Shown one piece after another: positions 6,913-14,584 of a stretch of 41,780 bases of DNA; position 1 is the stretch's first letter, and every line of letters starts with the position of its first letter. The translations under genes were made by a program, and so were the position numbers. The stretch comes from a virus. A model generated the notes under the pieces. That model was given only the letters and a program-made list of their open reading frames with translations. It searched no databases and had not been told where the DNA came from. The DNA is taken from the IMG/VR virus record IMGVR_UViG_3300028829_003112, positions 1 through 41,780 of that record; one strand, written 5' to 3'.

Positions 6913-6970
6913 CCCCGTTCCAGGATTATATGCGCCCCTCTTTGTTCAGGCGTCCTGGGACGGGGTTTTT
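6913..6970 (+). terminator. Second rho-independent terminator, after the tRNA
   Basis: Arms 6913-6925 (CCCCGTTCCAGGA) and 6953-6965 (TCCTGGGACGGGG) form a 13-bp stem with one G-U pair, followed by five T residues. Together with the terminator at 6747 it brackets the tRNA gene. Confidence 0.85.
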
Positions 6971-6994
6971 AGGTTCCCCCTTTCAGTGGTGTGT

Positions 6995-7018
6995 GTAGGT
7001 TCGAATCCTACCCAAGGC
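6995..7018 (+). other. tRNA 3'-end-like fragment (T arm plus acceptor half), possible attP core
   Basis: GTAGG-TTCGAAT-CCTAC (6995-7011) is a perfect tRNA T arm and is followed by CCAAGGC, which could be the 3' acceptor half. No matching GCCTTGG acceptor half, D arm or anticodon arm exists upstream, because that space is filled by the terminator at 6913-6970. It is thus a tRNA end without a tRNA. Tyrosine integrases often use host tRNA 3' ends as attachment sites, and the phage encodes such an integrase at 32762, though far away on the map. A decayed phage tRNA is the alternative. Confidence 0.45.
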
Positions 7019-7090
7019 CCGTGCTGGGCTGCGGTAAGTCTCAACAGGCAGAGCTACCACGCTTTTTTATGAACACTCAAGGTCCACCCC

Positions 7091-7519
7091 ATGCCTCACC
7101 CAACAGACCCAACCGATACCTTCTGGGACTACGCGGCTCGCGGACGAGCCTCTGAGTTCCCTAGCTCCCTCGGCCCTTACAACTCGTTCCGCAACTACGT
7201 AGGCCCCCAATCTACACAATGGGTCCTTAAGAACATTACGCGCTACATATGGGGCGTTGACTTCAACAAGCCTGCGTATCGCCACGACTTCCACTACAGC
7301 GTGGGAGGCTCCAAGAGCGATAGGCTCGATGCGGACGCTACGTTCCTCAGGGAACTTAAGGCCGAGATACACAAGACTTACCCTAGCGGCTCAGGCCCTT
7401 GGGCCGCATTCAAACGCCTCGCAGCTCTCAGGGCTGCTCGAGAAGCGTGGGTGATGGTCCGCAAGAGTGGTGCTGCTTTCTATAACTTTACGACACCTAA
7501 GGAGGGACCCTCCGAATGA
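7091..7519 (+). CDS. Phospholipase A2-like protein (tentative)
   Basis: The 142-aa product carries FNKPAYRHDFHYSVGGS with H65-D66-x-x-Y69, which is the HDxxY catalytic signature of secreted and parvoviral phospholipases A2 (His as base, Asp binding calcium). A second aspartate segment, DADATFLREL (D80/D82), lies about 17 residues later, comparable with the spacing in the short viral enzymes. There is no signal peptide, and no disulfide-type cysteines are seen. It starts at ATG 7091 after AAGG and is coupled to the gp11-like gene by an ATGA overlap, so it is read with the tail proteins. A role in membrane passage during DNA entry or in lysis is conceivable. The canonical calcium-loop glycines are not obvious, so the call is provisional. 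Confidence 0.5.
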   Translation: MPHPTDPTDTFWDYAARGRASEFPSSLGPYNSFRNYVGPQSTQWVLKNITRYIWGVDFNKPAYRHDFHYSVGGSKSDRLDADATFLRELKAEIHKTYPSGSGPWAAFKRLAALRAAREAWVMVRKSGAAFYNFTTPKEGPSE

Positions 7520-8085
7520 CCGCACTTCAAGCTAACAACCGCATGTTGGCGTGGATCTCTGAGCAAGCAGTAGCTGCTGTAGGGGACATCCCTGCGTCCA
7601 CTCGAGCCCAAACAATGCTCGACACACACAGCACTCGCATCCAATCCAACGGGTTCTCCTCGAACAAACGGTGCAACGTAACGTACACCGCAGATGTCTC
7701 AGGGTACTACAACCTAGCGAGCACGATACTCCGAGCGGACCCTACGAGCCCTAACATTGGGTACATACAACGGGGTCTCAAGATGTACGACCCTAAGGAC
7801 GGAACGGACGTGTTCACCGTAGGCGCTACAATTAAGCTCGACACTGTTGAGGAACTGGATTGGACAGACCTACCTATCGCTGCCCAAGAGTTCATCCTTA
7901 TGTCCGCTACGCTCCCGTTCATTCTGCAAGAGACAGGTGACGACACCTCGTACTCCGCTGCTCGCGTTGAGTTCGACGCTGCGGAGCTGGCGTTCGCAGT
8001 ACACGAAGAGTCCGTAGACAACGCTAACATGGTGCACGATAACCACACTGTGAGCGCTGCGGGTAACCGGTGGTTCAATCCGTGA
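7516..8085 (+). CDS. Tail tubular protein A, T7 gp11-like
   Basis: The 189-aa protein is close in length to T7 gp11 (196 aa), the gatekeeper ring between portal and nozzle. Conserved features of the family include the N-terminal helical segment ending before a divergent loop, DVSGYYNLASTILRADP, the RGLKMYDPKDGTDVF stretch (T7-group pattern LYDRDN-TF), and LDWTDLPIAAQEFI close to the middle, matching the family DFEDLPEAFRRYI pattern. It starts at ATG 7516, nine bases after GGAGGG. The 3' end overlaps a 23-codon frame that encodes a membrane peptide. The function is confident from both sequence and order. Confidence 0.94.
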   Translation: MTALQANNRMLAWISEQAVAAVGDIPASTRAQTMLDTHSTRIQSNGFSSNKRCNVTYTADVSGYYNLASTILRADPTSPNIGYIQRGLKMYDPKDGTDVFTVGATIKLDTVEELDWTDLPIAAQEFILMSATLPFILQETGDDTSYSAARVEFDAAELAFAVHEESVDNANMVHDNHTVSAAGNRWFNP

Positions 8086-8153
8086 TTCTGTTTGGCGCAG
8101 GCTGTGTCACTGGGCTCCTTATCGCAATCCTTGTCTCTTTAGCTGTTGAGTAA
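8082..8153 (+). CDS. 23-residue single-helix membrane peptide
   Basis: GTG 8082 overlaps the gp11-like stop (GTGA) and opens a 23-codon frame ending at TAA 8151-8153. The product, VILFGAGCVTGLLIAILVSL followed by AVE, is almost entirely one hydrophobic segment with a GxxxG-like GAGCVTG motif. Stop-start overlap is the normal coupling mode in this genome, and the frame fills most of the 85-base gap between gp11 and gp12 genes. It could be a holin-type or modulator peptide. The frame is short enough to be chance, but the coupling and composition argue for translation. Confidence 0.5.
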   Translation: MILFGAGCVTGLLIAILVSLAVE

Positions 8154-8170
8154 CCCGGAGGTCCCCCCTA

Positions 8171-10561
8171 ATGCCTGAACACACTATCCACGGACTCCAC
8201 GGAGGTATCTCCCAGCAGTCCCCAGCCCTGCGACTCCCTTCGCAAACCGAAGACCAAACGAACGTACGGAACACAGTGGTCCGAGGGATCATGAAGCGCC
8301 CAGGTACAGTACACAAAGCCGTTGTGACCCCTCCGGTCTCTCAGAGCACGAGCACCAACGTAGAGCCTATGTCACACGCTATCAATCGTGACGCCTCCGA
8401 GCGGTACATGGTCTTGTTCTTTGATGACGCTACGGAACCTATCGTAGTCCTTGACGAGGACGGCACGAAGCAAACCGTGAACTACGGAGCTGCCGCTGAC
8501 AAGACGTACGTGCGGCACCAAGCCAAAGGGGACATAAAGGTCGCGACCCTTGATGATACCACTGTCATTGTGAACACTGGGGAGACCACGGCGCTTGTGT
8601 CCGCGGGGAATACCATTCAGCCCTATCAGAACCCGAAAGCTCTTCTGTGGTTCAAGCCTGGGTACAACAATCTACACCACACATATAATTTTGAAGTGGT
8701 GGACGGCATGCCTTGGCCTACGAATAGCTTCGATGCATACACCGGCAACGTGAACACACACCAAGCAGCTAAGGACTTCGTAACCAACTTCAACGCGACA
8801 GGCAACGCAGCGATTAATGGGTACATAACTGCTACGCAACTCTCCGCAAAGGGCAGCGTTGTTCTCCTAAACTCGCCTTTTTACCACTTCCGCCTTACTA
8901 CAGGAGACAGCTACGGAAACGGCGCTGTTAGTATAATCAAGGACGAAGTGGACAAAGTCTCCGATCTGCCTCCTGAAGCCCCTGACGGATTCACTGTGAC
9001 AGTCCGAGGCGAAGAGGATGTGCACTTCAAGTTTGACGCGTACTCTTCCAAGTGGGTAGAGACCATGGCTCCTGGAGTCAAGACTACTATCGACGGGGCT
9101 ACGATGCCTCGCAAGATGGTGCGGACTAGCCTAGGGGTCTTCGATGTCTCTGAGATCTCTTACGACCTTCGCACGGTTGGCGACGACACTACTACCCCGA
9201 TCCCTACGTTCATCGACAACACTATCTCGGACGTAACGTTCTACAAAGATCGCCTAGTGTTCCTTAGCGGCCAAAGCGTCATAGCGTCCCGCACCAACGA
9301 CCATTTCAATTTCTGGCCTCAGTCCGCAGCAGAGGCCCTAGACGATGACCCTATAGACGTTACAGCAGCGCACAGCTCCGTAGCGTTCCTCACAGGTCTC
9401 CTGCCTTTCGAGGACTCACTCCTCGTGTTCTCTGAGCGCCAAGTGTTCGTGCTGCACTCCGGAGACTCAGTGTTCTCCCCGAACCACATAGTGATGGACC
9501 AAGCAGCCTCCGCTGACTTCAACTCGAACGCACAGCCTGTGCTCGTAGGGTCCAACGCATACTTCGTAGGTGAGCAAAACAACGCCTCTACGGTCTGGGA
9601 GTACTTTGTGGACTCAGGGTCCGTTACCCAAGATGTGGTAGCAGTCACGTCCCACGTACCTGACCTAGTGCCTAAGGACCTCCAGCTCATCGCTGCGTCC
9701 AGCCTCCACGACACAGTGTTGTTCTATAGTCCTACTGAAGCTACTACGCTGTACGTGTACCAGTTCTTTTGGCAAGGCCCTGAGAAAGCTATGAGCGCTT
9801 GGACCAAGTGGACCCTTAGTGGTCCGTTGCAAGGCATGGAGTTCCTAGGGGACACATTGTACCTAGCACTCTGGGAAACCGAGTCAGGAGGATCTTACAC
9901 CAAGTTGCGTGTAGAGACCTTGGACCTGAACCCCACAGCGTACAGCGGAGACTTCTACTTCCAGGTTGCTGGGGACACTCAGATAGACGGAGACGATATC
10001 TCCAGTGGCGACGTAACGTACAACTCTGGACCTGACACCACAGAAATAGACCTAGGAGTCGATGTAGGCACAGGCACTTGGTACGGCATATGGAAAGTTC
10101 TCTCAGGCGTGATTGCGTGGAAGACATCCACCAGTGCCTCAGGGACCACCGTAACGTTCCCAGGGGACCTTAGGCAACTCGGAGACCCTTTCGAACCTAA
10201 CTGGACTAAAATGTGGTTTGTGCGTAGCAACACACACTCCACTACGCTAACTCCGTGGCTTCCTAGGGACCAGAACGGACGCGGCGCAGCTCAGCGGACC
10301 TTGAGAGCTAAAGGCCTCAGCGTGTCCGTGTACGAGAGCGGTTCGTATACCGTGACCGTAACACCTGACGGACGCTCAGCCCAAACGAACACAGTGACTC
10401 GCACGGACAGTGCTTCTCTCGTCTCAGACGCTAGACGCCACTCAGTGATGTGCGACCCTCAGACCTCTGTGACTACCATATCTGACAACGGCCCTATGCC
10501 TCTCAACGTGGACGTAATCACCTGGGACGGTCCAGTCACCAAACGGAGGTTGAACCCCTAA
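8171..10561 (+). CDS. Tail tubular protein B (nozzle), T7 gp12-like
   Basis: This 796-aa protein matches T7 gp12 in length (794 aa) and forms the six-subunit tail nozzle. The N-terminus HGLHGGISQQSPALRLPSQT is the typical opening of the family (T7: IKNLKQGISQQPD-LR), followed by N-rich segments and beta-propeller-like repeats. Another strongly conserved region is TFYKDRLVFLSGQSVIASRT, around residues 355-375, near the family pattern FRNRLGFLSGENVILSRT. The ATG at 8171 lies ten bases after GGAGG. The stop is fused to the next start (TAATG). The assignment is secure. Confidence 0.96.
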   Translation: MPEHTIHGLHGGISQQSPALRLPSQTEDQTNVRNTVVRGIMKRPGTVHKAVVTPPVSQSTSTNVEPMSHAINRDASERYMVLFFDDATEPIVVLDEDGTKQTVNYGAAADKTYVRHQAKGDIKVATLDDTTVIVNTGETTALVSAGNTIQPYQNPKALLWFKPGYNNLHHTYNFEVVDGMPWPTNSFDAYTGNVNTHQAAKDFVTNFNATGNAAINGYITATQLSAKGSVVLLNSPFYHFRLTTGDSYGNGAVSIIKDEVDKVSDLPPEAPDGFTVTVRGEEDVHFKFDAYSSKWVETMAPGVKTTIDGATMPRKMVRTSLGVFDVSEISYDLRTVGDDTTTPIPTFIDNTISDVTFYKDRLVFLSGQSVIASRTNDHFNFWPQSAAEALDDDPIDVTAAHSSVAFLTGLLPFEDSLLVFSERQVFVLHSGDSVFSPNHIVMDQAASADFNSNAQPVLVGSNAYFVGEQNNASTVWEYFVDSGSVTQDVVAVTSHVPDLVPKDLQLIAASSLHDTVLFYSPTEATTLYVYQFFWQGPEKAMSAWTKWTLSGPLQGMEFLGDTLYLALWETESGGSYTKLRVETLDLNPTAYSGDFYFQVAGDTQIDGDDISSGDVTYNSGPDTTEIDLGVDVGTGTWYGIWKVLSGVIAWKTSTSASGTTVTFPGDLRQLGDPFEPNWTKMWFVRSNTHSTTLTPWLPRDQNGRGAAQRTLRAKGLSVSVYESGSYTVTVTPDGRSAQTNTVTRTDSASLVSDARRHSVMCDPQTSVTTISDNGPMPLNVDVITWDGPVTKRRLNP

Positions 10562-11052
10562 TGTTTGCTGCTCGCACACCTGACGACTCTATCGACCCTA
10601 AGACCTCCATTGCTCTCCAGCCTTACGACCTCATAGAACTCAGCCTCTCTAACATGACCCTCGCTGAAGCTGTACGGTTCTCAGACAACACTGGGGTCTT
10701 GTATCTCAACGATGACCCCTCCGATGTCACAGGCTACTACGGCCTAGAGGTCGAGCACGGGTCCCCTGTGAGCTACGGGATTCCGTGGTTACTCAGCGAT
10801 GGCAGAGTGTTCAAGGAGTTCCCTAAGGCCGCTACGACCGCTGCGCTCCAGTGGGTCCACATGTGCCTTGAGCGAGTACACCTACTCACTAACGTGGTCC
10901 ACCAGGATCACAAGGTAGCCATTAGGTGGCTTCAGGCCCTAGGGTTCAGTATCGACCTTGACAACCCTATTCTAATTAACGGTGAACCTGTGTGCGTGTT
11001 CTGGCAATACAGCACGTACATCGCCCCAACTGGAGGATTTGCCAATGTGTAA
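10561..11052 (+). CDS. Internal virion protein, T7 gp13-like (GNAT-like fold)
   Basis: The 163-aa product occupies the position of T7 gp13 (138 aa), a small protein needed for assembly of infectious particles. The C-terminal half contains HLLTNVVHQDHKVAIRWLQA, then LGFSID, which resembles motif A/B of GCN5-type acetyltransferases (NVV-x-N-x-AI-WL-x-LGF), as described for several gp13 relatives. Whether it has acetyltransferase activity is unknown. Catalytic residues cannot be assigned from sequence alone. It starts at ATG 10561, sharing a base with the gp12 stop, with GGAGG 12 bases upstream. It overlaps the next start by eight bases. Confidence 0.8.
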   Translation: MFAARTPDDSIDPKTSIALQPYDLIELSLSNMTLAEAVRFSDNTGVLYLNDDPSDVTGYYGLEVEHGSPVSYGIPWLLSDGRVFKEFPKAATTAALQWVHMCLERVHLLTNVVHQDHKVAIRWLQALGFSIDLDNPILINGEPVCVFWQYSTYIAPTGGFANV

Positions 11053-11551
11053 CCCCGCGCTCATTATGGCAGGACTAGCAGCGGGTGCGCAGGTAGCGTC
11101 CCAGCACCAGGAAGCAGACGCAGCTCAGGCTACAGCAGATAACGCAGCCCAAGCGGCCCAAGTGCAACGCTCTGGCCTTATGGCCCGAGAGCTAGAGAAC
11201 AACATCCGCACCACTCAAGAGATGAGTGAGCGACAACGCCAGTACATGCGCACCCAGTCCTCGATCCGAGCAGCTACCGCTGAGTCAGGTCTAGCAGGAG
11301 TGTCGCCACTACGGAACCTCGTGGTCTCTAGCGTCAACGCTTCGTTGGACAACGACACTATCGCCCTGAACAACCAGTTCGGGGACTCTCAGGTCCGCAG
11401 AGACCTAGACACAGTCACTGCGCAACGCACTGCTCGCATAGACGCAGCTCTCGGTTCCGTACCAAGCGCGTTCGGCTCAGTACTCCAAGTAACCAACGCT
11501 GGGCTCCAAGGGTTCGCAGTAGGCGACGCTATCGAAGCTCGGAGGACCTAA
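11045..11551 (+). CDS. Internal virion protein B, T7 gp14-like
   Basis: A 168-aa product starts at ATG 11045, overlapping the upstream stop. Its opening MCNPALIMAGLAAGAQVAS parallels T7 gp14 (MCW followed by an alanine/glycine hydrophobic segment). In T7 this protein is ejected first and inserts in the outer membrane. After the hydrophobic segment comes a long alanine/glutamine-rich helical region with coiled-coil potential (residues about 25-110) and a conserved SSIRAATAESGLAGVSPLRN stretch typical of the family. An in-frame TTG at 10982 would extend it into the previous gene without a ribosome-binding site. The assignment is confident by order and N-terminal plan. Confidence 0.88.
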   Translation: MCNPALIMAGLAAGAQVASQHQEADAAQATADNAAQAAQVQRSGLMARELENNIRTTQEMSERQRQYMRTQSSIRAATAESGLAGVSPLRNLVVSSVNASLDNDTIALNNQFGDSQVRRDLDTVTAQRTARIDAALGSVPSAFGSVLQVTNAGLQGFAVGDAIEARRT

Positions 11552-11554
11552 CGT

Positions 11555-14545
11555 ATGCCCAAGAACTCTGATAACCGCAGAGGCGCTGTGTCCCGAGTAA
11601 TCGACCAGCGCTCCACGTTTCGGTTCGCTCCACAGACTCGCCCCCAAGCTCGACCTAGCGACACGTTCAACCCTAACATTGGGCAACGTGCTGTACGGAG
11701 AGCTAGGGACCTTGAGGGCCTCATAGGCCTCACGACCAACGGCGTACGCGCTGGGGTCGGAGTGTTGGACGATAGGGACGCTAGGGCCGCTGAGCAACAA
11801 GCTCGCGCTACGGCTGCTGACCCTAGCCTCGAGAAACCCGAGGGGACCCCAGGGTTCTTTAACGACGTTCAAGCTCGCCAAGACGCTTGGGACGATGTGT
11901 CCGCTGAGCGTGACGCTGTGCAATACAAAGCAGATCTGGCCCAGCTCGAGAACGCTAACGCGTACCTTGAGGACGGTGAGTTCAACGCCAAGTTCGCTGA
12001 GATCACCAACGAGTTCCTGGCCGGTAAGTCTGAGCGGTACCTCTCTGTGTTCGCCCCTGAGGCGGCTAAGCACGAAGCCGCGATGCGTACTGTGCGTCGA
12101 GCCAAGATCCAGAAGCAAGTCATCACTGAAGCGAAAGACGCTGCGAGCACAGTGTTCCGAGACAGCGTCTCCGGTGCGTTCGCTACAGTCCTTGGCAAGA
12201 CCGGAGAGTTCGAGACAGACCTTAAGCTCCAGCAAGAACTCAGTGAGTCCGAGCCTAGTGACGCAGTAGTAGCTAATGTAGCAGCGGCCCTCAAAAAGGG
12301 TGCAGCAACTATTGTGGCCCAAGGGGGCTCTAAGGCCGAAGCCTCGTCCAACATGATCCAATCTATTGGGCTCCTCGCAGTGCGTACGAAGCAGCCTTGG
12401 TTGCTCGATGCCTTGGATGTCCCTAACAAGGACGACAACGGACTTAAGCTCTCAGATCTCCCGCAGTTCCGAGCTGTTATCGACACGTACCGCGCGCAAG
12501 CTGTGGTAGCTCGTGATAGACTCGAGGACGACCTTGAGCGTGAGGACGAGGAAGCTACTCGTGACGCGATCAACGCAGCTACAGGAGAGTTCAACAACGA
12601 CCTCTTAGACCTCAAGAGAGGGATGAGCAGATTCCTCGATGAAGGACACTCCCCTACTGAAGTAGCCTCCCAGTTCTCTAAGGACATTGAGGGCCTTGAG
12701 AAACGCTTGGACACGTTCCGTCACATGTACGAAGGTGACGTGAACTTCGCGTTCGTAGAGCGGTTCCAAGACAACCTCAACAGTTTGTTCTCTAGGACTA
12801 CAGGTCAGGACACCACGGGTGACCAAGAAGTCTTAGACAAGTCCTTGTACCTTCTCCGCACCAAAGGTCCTGGAGATCCTGATTTCGATGCGTGGTTCGA
12901 CCTGAACCGTCACATGGACGAAGATTACGGACGCATCTCTGAAAAGGTTCGAAAGTTCTTCTCGAATACGTTAGGAGACATAGCGGCCACTAAGGCCGGA
13001 AACGCCTCAGAGCAACAGAAAGCGCATATCGCGAGTCTCAAGGCAGCAGCCGGGTGGTTTAAGAACCGTATGGGAGGCGCGAGCGGAGCTAACGACGGGG
13101 TTCCTGGTTTCCCAGGACTAGACCTAGGTGACGGCGCAAAGACCCCTGAGCAGATTAGCGCAGGGATCATGCACAACCGTGTACTAGAGCTGGTCTCTTT
13201 GGGTGAAGTAAGTCCTGACATGCACGCGGCTCTCGAGACGGAGTACCAACAGATTCTTGAGCCTCTAAAGCAGGAACAAGCTGCTGCGGAAATTCAGGAT
13301 AACTTGGTGAAATCGGGGGCGGAACAAGCTGTACTTGAGAAGGTCGATCAGTTCCACAAGTCCCCGCTACACGCTCAGCTCCGCCGCTCAAAGCAGTACT
13401 CCGATTTCACACCTCAGGAGCAGTCCCAGTACATCCGCAGCATAGTCAACCTACCCGTCACACCTGCTACTCAAATACAAATCCTCAAGAACCTTGATCT
13501 TCCTTATGAAGAGAAGCGGCTAATGGAGGTTGAGTACCAGAAGCAGTTGGCGATAAAGAAACAACAGGATGCCCTCAGGGAGCAACAAGCGCTAGAAGGA
13601 GACGAAACACTGAGTGCCCTCTCCGCTGCGCTTATTGATGACTTCGCGGAGTTTCTCTATAATGAGACTGCGAACCCCATGTTCGGAACCAACGGCGGAA
13701 CTGTAGGAGCCCAAGCGTTCTTTGGCCAGGGCGGGATACAACCTCAAGGAATAAACGAGCTGCGGCCTGAATTTGACAACGCTCCTTTAGAAGCCCTTCA
13801 AGATATCCTGCTCAACCCTTCGGAAGCTAAAGATAAGGGTGGAGCTGCGTTCCTCGGACAAGGAGGACTAAACCAACCCGAGATCTCTCTGGAAGGAGAG
13901 GGTGTAGCTGAAGTACCTAACGAAATGAAGGACGCCTTCAAGACACTACTCAAGGCTTTCGCGAAGGCTCCTGAGGATTGGGAAAAAGCTGGCGCAGCGT
14001 TCCGAGAATCCGCAGCACGTGGCCGAGAACGTAAGACACCTAACCAGGACTTGCTCCCCGAAGCCTTAAACAGGGCTATACAGAGTACATCCAGCGAGTT
14101 AGGCGGAGCCTTAAAGACTCTCCATAAAGCCATTAAGGATGCTCCTGAGGATTGGGAAAAAGCTGGCGCAGCGTTCCGAGAATCTGCGGCACGTGGTCGA
14201 GAACGTTCGGTGCCTAATGAAGACTTGATCCCCGAAGCCTTAGACAAGGCGATAGAAGTCTTAGACAAGGCAGTGCCTAGTGATTTGAGAGAAGCCTTAA
14301 AGACTCTTCGTAAAGCCGTTAAGGATGCTCCTGAGGATTGGGAAAAAGCGGGTACAGCGTTCCGAGAATCCGCAACACGCGGTCGAGCACGTAAACCCTC
14401 TAAGCCAGACTTAATCAAGCAGCTTACTCCCGAAGCCTTAGACAAGGCAATACAAGATACACCGGGCGAGCTACGAGAAGCTCTCGAGGCTCTTCGTGAA
14501 GCTATCAAGACTGCCCCTAAAAACTGGCAGGACGCTAGTGGGTAA
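11555..14545 (+). CDS. Internal core protein, T7 gp15-like, with C-terminal tandem repeats
   Basis: The 996-aa product lies where T7 encodes gp15 (747 aa), a core protein that forms the periplasmic ejection tunnel. It is highly charged and almost entirely predicted helical, with long alanine/glutamate/glutamine runs compatible with helical bundles and no membrane segment. The start ATG 11555 follows GGAGG by ten bases. The extra length compared with T7 lies largely in the C-terminal 200 residues, which hold four related units of about 58-62 aa containing APEDWEKAGAAFRESAARGR (encoded at 13937-14545). Homology to gp15 is inferred mainly from position, size and composition. Confidence 0.85.
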   Translation: MPKNSDNRRGAVSRVIDQRSTFRFAPQTRPQARPSDTFNPNIGQRAVRRARDLEGLIGLTTNGVRAGVGVLDDRDARAAEQQARATAADPSLEKPEGTPGFFNDVQARQDAWDDVSAERDAVQYKADLAQLENANAYLEDGEFNAKFAEITNEFLAGKSERYLSVFAPEAAKHEAAMRTVRRAKIQKQVITEAKDAASTVFRDSVSGAFATVLGKTGEFETDLKLQQELSESEPSDAVVANVAAALKKGAATIVAQGGSKAEASSNMIQSIGLLAVRTKQPWLLDALDVPNKDDNGLKLSDLPQFRAVIDTYRAQAVVARDRLEDDLEREDEEATRDAINAATGEFNNDLLDLKRGMSRFLDEGHSPTEVASQFSKDIEGLEKRLDTFRHMYEGDVNFAFVERFQDNLNSLFSRTTGQDTTGDQEVLDKSLYLLRTKGPGDPDFDAWFDLNRHMDEDYGRISEKVRKFFSNTLGDIAATKAGNASEQQKAHIASLKAAAGWFKNRMGGASGANDGVPGFPGLDLGDGAKTPEQISAGIMHNRVLELVSLGEVSPDMHAALETEYQQILEPLKQEQAAAEIQDNLVKSGAEQAVLEKVDQFHKSPLHAQLRRSKQYSDFTPQEQSQYIRSIVNLPVTPATQIQILKNLDLPYEEKRLMEVEYQKQLAIKKQQDALREQQALEGDETLSALSAALIDDFAEFLYNETANPMFGTNGGTVGAQAFFGQGGIQPQGINELRPEFDNAPLEALQDILLNPSEAKDKGGAAFLGQGGLNQPEISLEGEGVAEVPNEMKDAFKTLLKAFAKAPEDWEKAGAAFRESAARGRERKTPNQDLLPEALNRAIQSTSSELGGALKTLHKAIKDAPEDWEKAGAAFRESAARGRERSVPNEDLIPEALDKAIEVLDKAVPSDLREALKTLRKAVKDAPEDWEKAGTAFRESATRGRARKPSKPDLIKQLTPEALDKAIQDTPGELREALEALREAIKTAPKNWQDASG
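13937..14545 (+). repeat. Four in-frame protein repeats at the end of the gp15-like gene
   Basis: Units whose conserved DNA core starts at 13967, 14141, 14327 and (degenerate) 14513 are spaced by 174, 186 and 186 bases, i.e. 58, 62 and 62 codons. The first three share the APEDWEKAG-AFRESA-RGR core nearly identically at DNA level; the fourth decays to APKNWQDASG at the C-terminus. Consensus units include an EAL-KAI helix, a proline, and the amphipathic DWEKAG helix. Confidence 0.93.
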
Positions 14546-14584
14546 CGCCTTAACAACGCGCGTAACACAAGGAGGGGAACTTAG

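Noticed and set aside
11477-12361. Long minus-strand open frame (294 codons) opposite the gp15-like gene
   Set aside because: It mirrors codon bias of the plus-strand gene, has no ribosome-binding site and no recognisable protein features.
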